Positions 54,171-63,645 of a stretch of DNA of 64,000 nt are shown one piece after another. The notes under the pieces were generated by a model that was not told the DNA's origin, searched no databases, and saw only the letters and a list, made by a program, of their open reading frames with translations. The stretch covers positions 62,001-126,000 of the forward strand of contig NZ_SAUZ01000006.1 of NCBI RefSeq assembly GCF_004022215.1, in the 5' to 3' direction. Made by a program: the position numbers and the translations under genes. Source of the stretch: Paenirhodobacter populi. GTDB taxonomy: Bacteria > Pseudomonadota > Alphaproteobacteria > Rhodobacterales > Rhodobacteraceae. The stretch's first letter is position 1; each line of letters begins with the position of its first letter.

Positions 54171-55268
54171 TTACGCTTGCATCGCCATCCGGGGTTGCGC
54201 TTCGCCGCCCCCGTCCCGCCGGGCCGCGCCCTGCCAGACCAGCGTATCGTCGAGCCGCCCGGCGGCCATATGCGCCTCCAGCACCTTCAGGCGGATCATC
54301 TGCGAATTGCGGAAATCCGCGTCGTGGAACTGCATCCCGGTCAGCCCGTCCTTCAGCGCCGCGATGGACTGGGCCAGCGTCACCTGCGGCTGATGATCCG
54401 GGGCGAGGCTGCGGTAGAGGCTGAAGTCCACCTGATACGACCGGCTGTCGGCCGGGGCGTCGGTGTTGATGCTGACATCGGTGCCCGGCAGCGCGCCGGC
54501 CACCGCCTCGGCCAGTTGACGGACCTGATAGTTGCGGTCCTCGCTGCCGACGTTCACCGCCAGATAGCGGCCGCCCGCCGAGGGATCGCGGCTGATCGCC
54601 CAGTCGATGGCGCGGGCCATGTCCTCGGTGTCGATCAGCGGCCGCCACGGCGTGCCGTCCGACAGGACGGTGATCCGCCCGGTCGCCAGCGCCGAGGCGA
54701 CGAAATCGTTCAGCACCAGATCCAGCCGCAGCCGATCCGACATGCCGCAGGCCGTGGCGAAGCGCAGGCAACTGACGGTCATGTCGCCGTTCAGCCCGGC
54801 CAGCGCCCGTTCGGTGCCGATCTTCGATCGCGCATAGGCGGTGATCGGGTTGAGGGGATCGTCCTCCTTGCGCGGGCCGCCCTCGGCGATGCCGTAGACG
54901 CTGCAGCTTGAGGCGAAGACGAAATGGCCGACCCCCGCCGCCGCCGCCGCCTTGGCGAGGCTGATGGAGGAGGTCTGGTTGATTTCCTCGGTGATCCGCT
55001 CGAACCGATGCCCCATCGGGTCGTTCGAGATCGCGGCGAGCTGCACCACCGCGTCATAGCCCGCGAGCATCTCGGCGGGCAGATCGCGCACATCGCCGAA
55101 GAACTGCGCATCGAGTGCCGTCTCCGGCAGTCGTGCGGCGCCGGTCAGGCAATGGGCGAAATAGCCCGCATCGTAGCCGTGCAGAACGGCATCCGGATGC
55201 GCCTCGCGCAGGAATTTCGAAACGGTCGAGCCGACATAGCCCATGTTACCAGTAACAAGAACGCGCAC
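54171..55268 (-). CDS. NAD-dependent epimerase/dehydratase (extended SDR)
   Basis: 365 aa extended short-chain dehydrogenase. MRVLVTGNMGYVGSTVSKFL is the NAD-binding GxxGxxG, and the catalytic Tyr/Lys are in ITAYARSKIGTERAL with the Ser in FASSCSVYGI. It lacks any clear marker separating epimerase from 4,6-dehydratase. First gene of the minus-strand unit SDR-rfbF-SAF-RmlC-DUF707. The upstream gap (55269-55886) is shared with the Wza-like gene. Confidence 0.9.
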   Translation of the reverse strand: MRVLVTGNMGYVGSTVSKFLREAHPDAVLHGYDAGYFAHCLTGAARLPETALDAQFFGDVRDLPAEMLAGYDAVVQLAAISNDPMGHRFERITEEINQTSSISLAKAAAAAGVGHFVFASSCSVYGIAEGGPRKEDDPLNPITAYARSKIGTERALAGLNGDMTVSCLRFATACGMSDRLRLDLVLNDFVASALATGRITVLSDGTPWRPLIDTEDMARAIDWAISRDPSAGGRYLAVNVGSEDRNYQVRQLAEAVAGALPGTDVSINTDAPADSRSYQVDFSLYRSLAPDHQPQVTLAQSIAALKDGLTGMQFHDADFRNSQMIRLKVLEAHMAAGRLDDTLVWQGAARRDGGGEAQPRMAMQA

Positions 55269-55886
55269 ATCAAACCTTTCACATGCGGCCCCATGAGGAG
55301 GCGGCCGCTAAACTCGTTACACAAAACAGAAGCATCCAGTGGGAGAATGTTTTCCCCGGATGGCGTCGTTGTCTGCGTCCGGATCTTCCGGACTATTCGG
55401 TTCAATATCCGGATCGGATCCCTACGAGAAACCGGATGAACGGATCGGGCGCAGAATCACGTCGGATATGCTTGCTGATGCCGAAGCATGGCACGGCCCC
55501 AATGACCTGTCCACGCAAATTGCACGGAATGAGGGTGGGTCTTTGCAATCGCCAATTCCAATTCGTTCCTCGGGAGAATTCCGCAAAGGAGCAACTTTTC
55601 CCGATGAATTGCGACGGGCTATTGCCGGAATGGCGAAGCTCGGGCACAATTGCGCCATTCCGACTATTCGCGCTGCTGCATGACGGAACGGAACAGGCTG
55701 ATTTGCCCGGGTGGCCTCCCGCCCGTTTTCCGGACGAAACAGCGGCCTCCCGTAACGATCATATGTTTGACAGGTTGTCGCCATGAATTCCGTATCTGCT
55801 GCCGTCTCTCCGGGGCAAGGCCTCCGGCCCCCGTCGAGAGACCCGCATTCCTCCGCAACGCCGTGCAGCGCGGGGGGATTCCGGCC
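55269..55886. other. Gene-free control region with inverted repeat
   Basis: About 620 bp, AT-richer than its flanks, between the divergent SDR and Wza-like genes. It contains a perfect 10-bp inverted repeat, CGGAATGGCG (55626-55635) and CGCCATTCCG (55653-55662), with a 17-nt spacer. Open frames across it have no family resemblance or ribosome-binding sites. Probably promoters and regulator sites of the polysaccharide locus. Confidence 0.5.
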
Positions 55887-57149
55887 ATGAAATCCATCGG
55901 GGTGATCCTGCTGTCGACAAGCCTCGCGCTTGTCGCCGTGCCCGCATGGGCCGAAGAAGCGTCGCTGTCCGCCCCCTACCTGCTGGGCCCGCAGGACAAG
56001 ATCATGGTCCGCGTGCATTCGCTGCGCCGCAACACCGGCGAGGCCTATCCGTGGACACCGCTCAACGGCGAATTCTCGGTGGGCGCGGACGGTACCGTGT
56101 CGATGCCCATCCTTGGACGGCTGACCGCGGCCGGTGGCACCACCGAGAGTCTGGCCACCGATATCGGCGAGGCGCTGAAGGAAACCGCCAGCCTGTCGGA
56201 GACCCCTTCCGTCGCGGTCGAGGTGCTGACCTATCGCCCGTTCTTCATCATGGGGGCGGTACAACAGCCTGGAAAATATGAATTTGAGCCCGGATTGACC
56301 GTCTTGCAGGCGATCAGCATCGCGCAGGGTTTCCTGCGTTCGGCCGATGTCGCCGGGATCGAGCGCGAGGTCATCAGCGCGCAGGGCCAGTTGCGAGCGC
56401 TTGGCGCGGAACAGATCGGGCTGGAGGCGCAGCTCGTGCGGCTTGGCGCCGAGGCGGAGGCGGCGGAGGAGCTGGTGTTTCCCGCCGATCTGACCGAACG
56501 CAGCTATGATCCCCGCGTCGTCACCGCGATGCGCGAGGAAACGCAGCGGTTCCACGCCAACCGCGATGCCGTCACGACCGAGCTGACCGCGATCGAGGAT
56601 TCGAAAAAGCTGCTGGAAGAGGAACTCGTCTCGCTCGACGAAAAGAACAAGGCGATGGAGCGGCAGTATGAACTGCTCAGCGAACAGGTGCGGCTGAGCA
56701 CCGAGCTGCGCGACCGTGGCCTGACCCCCGCCACCCGGCAGATCGATGCGGAAAATTCCCGCGTCTCGGTGCAGAGCATCATGCTCGACGTGCAGCTGTC
56801 CAAACTCCGCGCGCAGCAGAGCCTGTCCCGCGCCAGCCGCGATGCGGTGGACGTGCAGGCCCGCTACCGCAAGACCGCGCTGGACGATCTGACCGAAACA
56901 CGGGCGCTGCTGGAACAGAACCACGAAAAGACCGAGACGGCCCGGCAGCTTTTGCAGGCGGCCTCGCTGCGGGGGCAGGAGGCGCTTGGCGTCAACCCCG
57001 ACCTGCGGCCGATCTTCAGGCTGGTGCGGCAGACAGCGACGGGGCCAAAGACCTCAACCGTCGAGGAAACGGCCGCGTTGCAGCCGGGCGATGTGCTGCA
57101 GGTGAACTTCATCGAGGCGCCCGCGCAGGATACGCCCCCCGGCCAGTGA
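55887..57149 (+). CDS. Polysaccharide export protein, Wza/ExoF-like
   Basis: Periplasmic/outer-membrane export protein, 420 aa. Signal peptide MKSIGVILLSTSLALVAVPAWAEE; then YLLGPQDKIMVRVHSL, the start of the polysaccharide-export (Poly_export) domain, and a SLBB-like segment (FFIMGAVQQPGKYEFEPGLTVLQAIS). A long coiled-coil region (residues ~170-360) follows, as in ExoF of rhizobia rather than the short Wza. It has no lipobox cysteine. It likely links the inner-membrane polymerisation machinery to the outer membrane. Confidence 0.88.
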   Translation: MKSIGVILLSTSLALVAVPAWAEEASLSAPYLLGPQDKIMVRVHSLRRNTGEAYPWTPLNGEFSVGADGTVSMPILGRLTAAGGTTESLATDIGEALKETASLSETPSVAVEVLTYRPFFIMGAVQQPGKYEFEPGLTVLQAISIAQGFLRSADVAGIEREVISAQGQLRALGAEQIGLEAQLVRLGAEAEAAEELVFPADLTERSYDPRVVTAMREETQRFHANRDAVTTELTAIEDSKKLLEEELVSLDEKNKAMERQYELLSEQVRLSTELRDRGLTPATRQIDAENSRVSVQSIMLDVQLSKLRAQQSLSRASRDAVDVQARYRKTALDDLTETRALLEQNHEKTETARQLLQAASLRGQEALGVNPDLRPIFRLVRQTATGPKTSTVEETAALQPGDVLQVNFIEAPAQDTPPGQ

Positions 57150-58592
57150 TCACAGCCAGCGGTCGTGCAGCGCGAAGTGGCCCGCCGCGCGGCTGAGCCG
57201 CATCCCCGTCGCGAACAGCACGGCCGCATAGAACAGCAGCCCCGCGGGCGCGATCAGCAGCATCTCGGCCAGCGCGGGCAGCTCGAGGGGCGCCAGCCCC
57301 ACGCGCAGCTCCGTCACCATCAGCGCCATCGCCATCGCGGCGACGGCCATCTTCCAGATATTGAGGATCTGCACCCGCAGGGATAGTTGCGCCAGCCTGC
57401 GGACATACAACAGATAGACAAGGAACATCCCGCCGGCGATCAACAGCCGCGCGCCCACCACCCCGTCCAGCGACATCAGCCAGAACCCCGAAGGGATCAG
57501 CAGGAGCCGCAGCGCCAGCTCGATCAGGCTGATCTTCATCAGTTGCGCGGGCCGGTCCGTCGCGAGGCAAAAGGAATACAGCGTCTGGTAATAGGGGATC
57601 GGCAGCACCGTCAGGGCAAGGAATTGCAGCAGGCTCGCGGCAAGGTGCCAGTTCGGGCCAAGCAGCAGCTCGACGATCAGGTCGGCGCTGACGGCGATGC
57701 CCGTGCAGACCGGCACCGAGACCAGCATGACGGCGCGCACCGCCTTGAGAAAGGCCAGCCGCATCCGCTCCGCATCGGTGTTGATGCTGGAAAACGCCGC
57801 CATGACCGACTGCATCGCCGGCCCGATGAAGCTTTGCGTCGGGAAGATGGACAGGTCGTTGCCCAGCACATACTGGCCGAAAGTGCCCTTGTCGAGGAAC
57901 CGCCCCAGCAGGATCCGGTCGAATTGTCCGTTCAGCGCCGTGACGATCTGCGCCGCGGTGAACCAGCCCGCGAAGGTCATGAAATCCGACAGCCGCGACA
58001 GCGTCAGCCGCGGCGCATAGGGCGCGAGGATATAGGACACCACCATCCCCGCCACCGCCGCCAGCACCGAATTCGCCACGATCGCCCAATATCCACCGCC
58101 ATGCAGCACGATGGTCACGGCGAAGGCAAAGGCGAAGGTCTTGCCGCTCAGCTCCACGATGAAGGTCTGCAAAAAGCTGATGTCGCGCGCGAAAACGACC
58201 ATCGCCGGGCTGGCGAGGCCCCTTGCCACCGGGGCTATGGACAGGGCCAGCAGGACGGGCACCAGCCGCATGTCGGAATAGGCCTGCGCGAAGGGCCAGG
58301 CGATGGCCACGATCACCAGCGTAACTATCAGACTGCGCAGCAGGTTGATGGTGAACCCGGTATCCAGATGCGACTTGTCGAAGCTCTGCCGCCGCAGCAG
58401 GGCCTGCACGATCGGCACCTCCAGCACCATTTCCACGATTGCGATCAGGCTTGCGGCGATGGCGGTGAGGCCAAAGTCGGCCGGGACAAGAATGCGCGCC
58501 AGAATGATGAGCGTGACGAAATCGATGAGCCGTCCGACGAAGCGTGACAAGACCAGCCACCCCGCCCCCTTCATCGCCTTCGCTGCGAGCAT
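57150..58592 (-). CDS. Polysaccharide flippase, Wzx/MOP superfamily
   Basis: Membrane protein with about 12-14 helices, 480 aa, of the MOP (polysaccharide transporter) superfamily, similar to ExoT/WzxC type. The N-terminal MKGAGWLVLSRFVGRLIDFVTLIILARIL and LVPADFGLTAIA motif, then VQALLRRQ, are characteristic of the WzxC group. GGGGGA precedes ATG 58592; the 32 codons before are unsupported. Its stop abuts that of the convergent Wza-like gene inside TGATCA (57148-57151). Confidence 0.9.
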   Translation of the reverse strand: MLAAKAMKGAGWLVLSRFVGRLIDFVTLIILARILVPADFGLTAIAASLIAIVEMVLEVPIVQALLRRQSFDKSHLDTGFTINLLRSLIVTLVIVAIAWPFAQAYSDMRLVPVLLALSIAPVARGLASPAMVVFARDISFLQTFIVELSGKTFAFAFAVTIVLHGGGYWAIVANSVLAAVAGMVVSYILAPYAPRLTLSRLSDFMTFAGWFTAAQIVTALNGQFDRILLGRFLDKGTFGQYVLGNDLSIFPTQSFIGPAMQSVMAAFSSINTDAERMRLAFLKAVRAVMLVSVPVCTGIAVSADLIVELLLGPNWHLAASLLQFLALTVLPIPYYQTLYSFCLATDRPAQLMKISLIELALRLLLIPSGFWLMSLDGVVGARLLIAGGMFLVYLLYVRRLAQLSLRVQILNIWKMAVAAMAMALMVTELRVGLAPLELPALAEMLLIAPAGLLFYAAVLFATGMRLSRAAGHFALHDRWL

Positions 58593-59249
58593 GCCGTCCC
58601 CCGCCCTTTCCGTTCGGGAAGGCGCCGAGGCATCCCGTCCGACACGGATCCGATACGCTAGCTGACCTGTAAACCCGCGTTTTGGCAATCATTTTCCTCA
58701 CCCGAATGTGATCGGATGTGTGGCGGGTCCGGATCCGGGGCCGGTGCGGCAGCCGCTGCCTCCTTGCCTGACACCGGCGGATGCCGCCCCGGACGGTGGA
58801 ATGCGCCTGTCCCCGGATGCGCGACGATCCGCGCATAGCCTGTGGAAAACTCGCATGAATCAGCCGATCGTAACACTTGTTGCGATCTTGGCATTGATTC
58901 ACGAATCACGCCCCCGCGAATCACCCCATAGACGTGCGCTGACCGGGATTTGTCTGAACATATTACGCCCCCAATCCGCCGTTTGGCCGGTTTCCCCCCG
59001 CCTGACCAAGAATAATGCGAGAAAAATTTGCATCCGGATGCCGTTGGGTCACCCCGTTAGGAAGTGTTAATAAATAATGACTTGGGGCCATGACTTCACC
59101 AAGGGTCAACCGGCTCCGCCTTCGTCCCGGCTGCGGCAGGGCGCACCGCGGCATAAAATCGTTGATCGGAAGCGGTGCTTCTCATATCCTTAAATTGCCT
59201 CACTTTTTAACGAGTAATTCCTCATTTGTAGCTTCGAGGAGATGTGTGT
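58593..59249. other. Gene-free control region upstream of exoY-like gene
   Basis: About 660 bp between the divergent flippase and sugar transferase genes. It holds a palindrome TGATTC-AC-GAATCA (58895-58908) followed by another GAATCA half-site (58918-58923). The last 200 bp are AT-rich (for example TTAATAAATAATGA near 59068-59081) and should contain the promoter of the plus-strand operon. No credible coding frame. Confidence 0.5.
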
Positions 59250-60059
59250 ATGGACGCGGCGTTGCACCGCGACAGTGGTGAGATTTTCAGGACGAATACC
59301 CCTGACATAGTTAAAGACACCACTGCCGCAATTTCTGTTTCCAACTATGATATTGGACCGAATTCGATAATCTCGAATGTTCCGCCCAGTATTACCGATT
59401 TCCAGAACATCCGCGAAAATACCGTCGTTGAATCCGAATATGAATCCGGGTTCTATGAAAAGGCGGGCAAGCGGATTTTCGATATATGCGCGGCGGGTTT
59501 CATTCTGTTCATGGCCTCGCCCGTCATTCTGGTGCTTTTGCTGATGGCGCGTCGGGACGGAGGCCCGGCGATCTTTCGTCATCATCGCATCGGGCGCGGC
59601 GGCGACAGGTTTCATTGCCTGAAAGTCCGTTCCATGGTGATCGATGCGGAACAGCGGCTTGCCGCCATTCTGCATCAGGATCCGGCCGCGGCGGAAGAAT
59701 GGCGCGAAACGCACAAGCTCACCCACGATCCCCGGGTTACCTGGTTCGGGCGGTTCATCCGCAAGACCAGTCTGGATGAACTGCCGCAGCTTTGGAACGT
59801 GATCCGCGGGGAAATGAGCCTCGTCGGCCCGCGGCCCATCGTGTCGGAGGAGATCGCCCGTTACGGCACCGACTTCGACAGCTATGCCCGCGTCAGACCG
59901 GGTATCACCGGCCTGTGGCAGGTCAGCGGCCGCAACGACACGACCTATGATGAACGTGTCGCGATGGACGTGGATTACGCCCGTTCCGTTTCGTTTCTGC
60001 AGGACCTGAAAATCCTGCTGCTGACGGCGCGCTCCGTCGCGCTGCGGACCGGACGGTGA
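59250..60059 (+). CDS. Undecaprenyl-phosphate sugar-1-phosphate transferase, ExoY-like
   Basis: Initiating bacterial sugar transferase, 269 aa, that loads the first sugar phosphate on the lipid carrier. One membrane helix ([20 protein letters not shown], residues ~71-90), then [37 protein letters not shown] and [14 protein letters not shown], all family hallmarks. The first ~65 residues are AT-rich, low-similarity and possibly disordered. ATG 59250 is preferred over a GTG at 59244 because GAGGAG sits 8 nt upstream. Confidence 0.93.
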   Translation: MDAALHRDSGEIFRTNTPDIVKDTTAAISVSNYDIGPNSIISNVPPSITDFQNIRENTVVESEYESGFYEKAGKRIFDICAAGFILFMASPVILVLLLMARRDGGPAIFRHHRIGRGGDRFHCLKVRSMVIDAEQRLAAILHQDPAAAEEWRETHKLTHDPRVTWFGRFIRKTSLDELPQLWNVIRGEMSLVGPRPIVSEEIARYGTDFDSYARVRPGITGLWQVSGRNDTTYDERVAMDVDYARSVSFLQDLKILLLTARSVALRTGR

Positions 60060-60075
60060 GCGGAAAACCAACATG

Positions 60076-60098
60076 CGGGTGCCCCTCGCGGGCACCCG
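60076..60098. terminator. Hairpin after the exoY-like gene
   Basis: CGGGTGCCC (60076-60084) and GGGCACCCG (60090-60098) form a 9-bp stem with a 5-nt loop, 17 nt after the stop. There is no T-run on either strand, so it may slow exonucleases or attenuate rather than fully terminate. Confidence 0.5.
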
Positions 60099-60213
60099 GA
60101 AGCAGGCGGCGGCTTCGTGCCGCCGCTCGCATTGTCACGACCGGCATTTTCAAGACACGCATTTTCATGGCGGGGCTGGCCCGCCTCGGATCCCCTTTCC
60201 CCACGGTGGCCGC

Positions 60214-61626
60214 ATGAGCATAGAACCGATCGGCCTCTTCGTGATCGGCATCGGGCTTTTGTGCCTGTTCGCCGATTACCGGAACGTTCTGGTGCTGACG
60301 ATCTTCGCCACGGTCTTCGGCGCGGCCTCGGCGATGTTCCTGGGATCGGGGAACATTCCGCCGGGCCATGTGCTGCTTGGTCTGTGCGCGGTGGCCATCC
60401 TCAGCCGGAAAGAAAGCTGCACGGCCTTTCTGCGCGTCCTGCATCCGGACCGGCCCGGCTTCTGGCTGGCGTCGCTGGTGATCTACGCGGTGGCGACGGC
60501 CTTTCTGTATCCGCGCGTCATGGCCGGCTGGACAGAGATCGTGCCGCTCGGCTCCACCGAATTCGACAGCGCGGGATCCACCGTTCCGCTCGGCCCGGTG
60601 TCAGGCAACATCACCCAGAGCATCTACATGATCGCCAACCTGCTGTGCTTCGCGCTGGTGGCGGCGGCGGCGGCCTCGCCCGCGGGGTTCCGGGCGGCGG
60701 TGGCGGGACTGCTGGCCTATGCGATCGGCAACACCTTCTTTGCGGTGATGGATCTTGCGACCTATTTCACCGGCACCGCGGATCTGATGGGCTTCATGCG
60801 CAACGCCCGCTACACGCTGCACACCGAGGCCGAGGCCGAGGGCCTGAAACGCATCGTCGGCGCCTTCACCGAGGCCTCGTCCTTCGCGCGATCCTCGCTT
60901 GGGGTTCTGGGCGTGACCGGCACGCTGTGGCTGTGCGGCTACAAGCCCCGGCTGACGGGGGTGCTGGCGCTTGCCTCGCTGGTGCTGACGGGGCTGTCGA
61001 CCTCGTCGACGGGGCTCGCCGGCATTCCGGTGGCGCTCGGGCTGCTGTATCTGACAGCGCTGTCGCGTTGCGGCACGGCGCCGCGCGCATGGTTCAGCAC
61101 GGCGGCGGTGATGGCGATTCCGCTGATCGCGCTGCTGCTGACGCTGACGCTGCTGCTGCAACCGGCGATTCTGGCGGAACTGCATGGCTATTTCGACAGG
61201 ATCCTGCTGTCGAAGATGGACACCGATTCCGGGGTCGAGCGCAGTTCCTGGAACAGCTACGCCATCGGCAATTTCTTCGACACCGCGGGGATCGGGGTCG
61301 GGCTCGGCACGATCCGCAGCTCCAGTCTCCTCACCGGGCTTCTGGGCGGGGTCGGCGTGATCGGGACGGCGCTCTATGCCGTGTTCTTCGCCACCGCCTT
61401 CCTGCGCAACCCGGGACCGAAGGGCAGCTTCCCCACCGATGTCCGCACCGCCGCGCGCAACGGCTGCCTGTGCCTGATGGCGGGCGATCTGATGGTCGCG
61501 ACCACGATCGATCAGGGCCTGTTCTTCTACGTCCTCGCCGGCATCGCCGCCGCCCGCCCCGAGGAAGCCGCCGCGCCAAGCCGCGCCCCCGCAGGCGTTT
61601 CCACGCAGGGAGGCATCGTCGCATGA
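60214..61626 (+). CDS. Candidate polysaccharide polymerase (Wzy/ExoQ-like)
   Basis: Very hydrophobic protein, 470 aa, about ten to twelve helices, with a long periplasmic loop (residues ~205-245). It resembles O-antigen ligase/polymerase proteins in layout, and its place between the initiating transferase and a glycosyltransferase fits, but sequence in this class is too variable for a firm call. ATG 60214 is the first sensible start after the hairpin; an upstream open stretch has no membrane character. The stop overlaps the next start as ATGA. Confidence 0.7.
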   Translation: MSIEPIGLFVIGIGLLCLFADYRNVLVLTIFATVFGAASAMFLGSGNIPPGHVLLGLCAVAILSRKESCTAFLRVLHPDRPGFWLASLVIYAVATAFLYPRVMAGWTEIVPLGSTEFDSAGSTVPLGPVSGNITQSIYMIANLLCFALVAAAAASPAGFRAAVAGLLAYAIGNTFFAVMDLATYFTGTADLMGFMRNARYTLHTEAEAEGLKRIVGAFTEASSFARSSLGVLGVTGTLWLCGYKPRLTGVLALASLVLTGLSTSSTGLAGIPVALGLLYLTALSRCGTAPRAWFSTAAVMAIPLIALLLTLTLLLQPAILAELHGYFDRILLSKMDTDSGVERSSWNSYAIGNFFDTAGIGVGLGTIRSSSLLTGLLGGVGVIGTALYAVFFATAFLRNPGPKGSFPTDVRTAARNGCLCLMAGDLMVATTIDQGLFFYVLAGIAAARPEEAAAPSRAPAGVSTQGGIVA

Positions 61627-63632
61627 CCCTCTCCCCCGTTTCGTCAGGCTCCCCCGTTTCGTCAGGAGCGGATTTCACCATCAACGGCCGGTTCCTGACC
61701 CAGAAGGTCACCGGGGTGCAAAGGTATGCGCTGAACGTGGTGGCGGCGCTCGACCGGCTCTTGTCGCAGCAAGGCGCCACCGGCCGGATCGTCGCGCCGC
61801 AGGGGACCGCGGATCCGGGCCATGCCGCGTTGCCGATGACGGCCGGCGGGGCGCTGTCGGGGCATCTGTGGGAACAGATCACCCTGCCCGCCCGCAGCGA
61901 GGGCCGCCTGCTGAACCTGTGCAACACCGCCCCGGCAGTCAAGACGGATCAGATCGTCTGCATCCACGACGCCAATATCTTCACCGCGCCGCAAAGCTAC
62001 GGGCGCGGGTTCCGGACCGTCTACGGGCTGCTGCAACCGCTGCTGGCCCGGCGCGCGGCGCGGATCACCACGGTCTCGCATTTCTCCGCCCGGCAGATCG
62101 CCCGCTACCTGCCGATCCGCGCCTCGGATATCGCCGTCCTGCCGAACGGGCACGAACATGCGCTGCGCTGGAACGCGGAGCGGGCCGAAAAGGCCCCCGC
62201 CCTGCTGACCGGCCGGCTTTACGTGCTGGCGATCGGGTCGCAGGCGCGGCACAAGAACCTTGCGCTGCTGGCGGATCTGGCGCCGCAACTCGATGCGGCG
62301 GGGATCGATGTGGTGATCGCCGGCGGCGGCGGCGACATCTTCGCCGCGGCAACACTGGCCGCCGCGCCGAACCTGCATCTGACCGGGCCGGTGTCGGACG
62401 ACGACCTCGCCTTCCTGATGGATCACGCGCTGTGCCTTGCCTTTCCCTCCTGGACCGAGGGCTTCGGCCTGCCGATCGTCGAGGCGATGGCGCGCGGCTG
62501 CCCGGTGATTTCGTCGGACCGCGCCAGCATGCCCGACATCTGCGGCGACGCCGCGCGGCTTGCCGCACCCGACGATCCGCAGGCATGGCTGCGGCACATC
62601 CTTGAACTGAAAGGGTCGAACACATTGCGCACCGAACTGACCGGACGCGGCCGCGAACAGGTGCGGCGCTTCAGCTGGACCGAGACGGCGGCAGGCTATC
62701 TTGACCTGTTGCGCGACCCGGCGCATCTGCCCGAGGCCGCGCCCACCGCCCCGCCCGCGGGCAAGGTCGCCGTCGTCATCGCGACCCGGGGCCGGCCCGA
62801 GGTGGTCAGCGCCACGGTCCGCCATCTGGCCGCGAACCAGACGCTGAAACCTGAACGGATCGTCATTTCCTGCACCGATCCCACCGACGCGGGCGACCTT
62901 GCCGACCTGCCGGGGGTCGAGGTGCTGACCGGCCCCCCCGGCCTGCCCGCGCAACGCAACACCGCGCTGGCCGCGCTGCCCCCCGACACCGACATGGTCG
63001 CCTTCTTCGACGACGATTTCGTCGCCGACCGCGACTGGCTTGCCGTGGCGCTGCGCAGCTTTCGCGACGATCCGGCGCTTGTGGGCTTTACCGGGCGGGT
63101 GCTGGCCGACGGGATCGGCGGGCCGGGCATTTCCTTCGGGGATGCCTGCCGCATGGCCGCCGCCCCGCCGCCGCCCTGCGACTGGTCGTGGATCGCGCCC
63201 TACAGCCCCTATGGCTGCAACATGGCCTTCCGCTTCCCGGCGATCGGCACGCTGCGCTTTGACGAAAAGCTGGTGCTGTATGGCTGGCTCGAGGACCGCG
63301 ACTTCGCCGCGGCGCTCGCCCGCCAAAGCGACGGCAGGCTGGCGAAATCCGCCGATGCGCGCGGCGTCCACATGGGCACCAAGGGCGGGCGCGTCAGCGG
63401 CCGGCGTTTCGGCTATTCGCAGATCGTCAATCCGCTTTACATGATCCGCAAGGGGACGATGACGCCGGGCCAGGCCATGGGCCAGATCTTTCGCAACCTT
63501 TCCAAGAACCTCGTCCTGTCCGCGCGGCCCGAGCCATGGGTCGACCGACGCGGGCGGCTGCGGGGCAATCTGCTGGGGATTTCCGACATGATGAAGGGGC
63601 GCATCGCCCCGGAACGCGCCACGGAACTATAA
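61623..63632 (+). CDS. GT4-GT2 fusion glycosyltransferase
   Basis: 669 aa with two transferase domains. Residues ~15-365 are a GT4 (GT-B) enzyme: ITTVSHFSARQIARYL, VLAIGSQARHKNLALL, and the donor-site FPSWTEGFGLPIVEAMARGCPV. Residues ~380-640 are a GT2 (GT-A) domain: VAVVIATRGRPEVV, then VAFFDDDFVADRDWL with the metal DxD. The pair likely adds two successive sugars. The N-terminus has a duplicated SPVSSG encoded by an 18-bp tandem repeat. ATGA overlap with the upstream gene. Confidence 0.88.
   Translation: MTLSPVSSGSPVSSGADFTINGRFLTQKVTGVQRYALNVVAALDRLLSQQGATGRIVAPQGTADPGHAALPMTAGGALSGHLWEQITLPARSEGRLLNLCNTAPAVKTDQIVCIHDANIFTAPQSYGRGFRTVYGLLQPLLARRAARITTVSHFSARQIARYLPIRASDIAVLPNGHEHALRWNAERAEKAPALLTGRLYVLAIGSQARHKNLALLADLAPQLDAAGIDVVIAGGGGDIFAAATLAAAPNLHLTGPVSDDDLAFLMDHALCLAFPSWTEGFGLPIVEAMARGCPVISSDRASMPDICGDAARLAAPDDPQAWLRHILELKGSNTLRTELTGRGREQVRRFSWTETAAGYLDLLRDPAHLPEAAPTAPPAGKVAVVIATRGRPEVVSATVRHLAANQTLKPERIVISCTDPTDAGDLADLPGVEVLTGPPGLPAQRNTALAALPPDTDMVAFFDDDFVADRDWLAVALRSFRDDPALVGFTGRVLADGIGGPGISFGDACRMAAAPPPPCDWSWIAPYSPYGCNMAFRFPAIGTLRFDEKLVLYGWLEDRDFAAALARQSDGRLAKSADARGVHMGTKGGRVSGRRFGYSQIVNPLYMIRKGTMTPGQAMGQIFRNLSKNLVLSARPEPWVDRRGRLRGNLLGISDMMKGRIAPERATEL
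61631..61666 (+). repeat. 18-bp perfect tandem duplication
   Basis: The unit CTCCCCCGTTTCGTCAGG occurs twice back to back (61631-61648 and 61649-61666), encoding SPVSSG twice near the N-terminus of the fusion glycosyltransferase. The frame is kept. Confidence 0.95.
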
Positions 63633-63645
63633 CGAGGGAGAAACC

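Noticed and set aside
55283-55786. A 167-codon plus-strand open frame in the SDR/Wza gap.
   Set aside because: No recognisable motif, no ribosome-binding site, composition unlike the real genes; the region looks regulatory.
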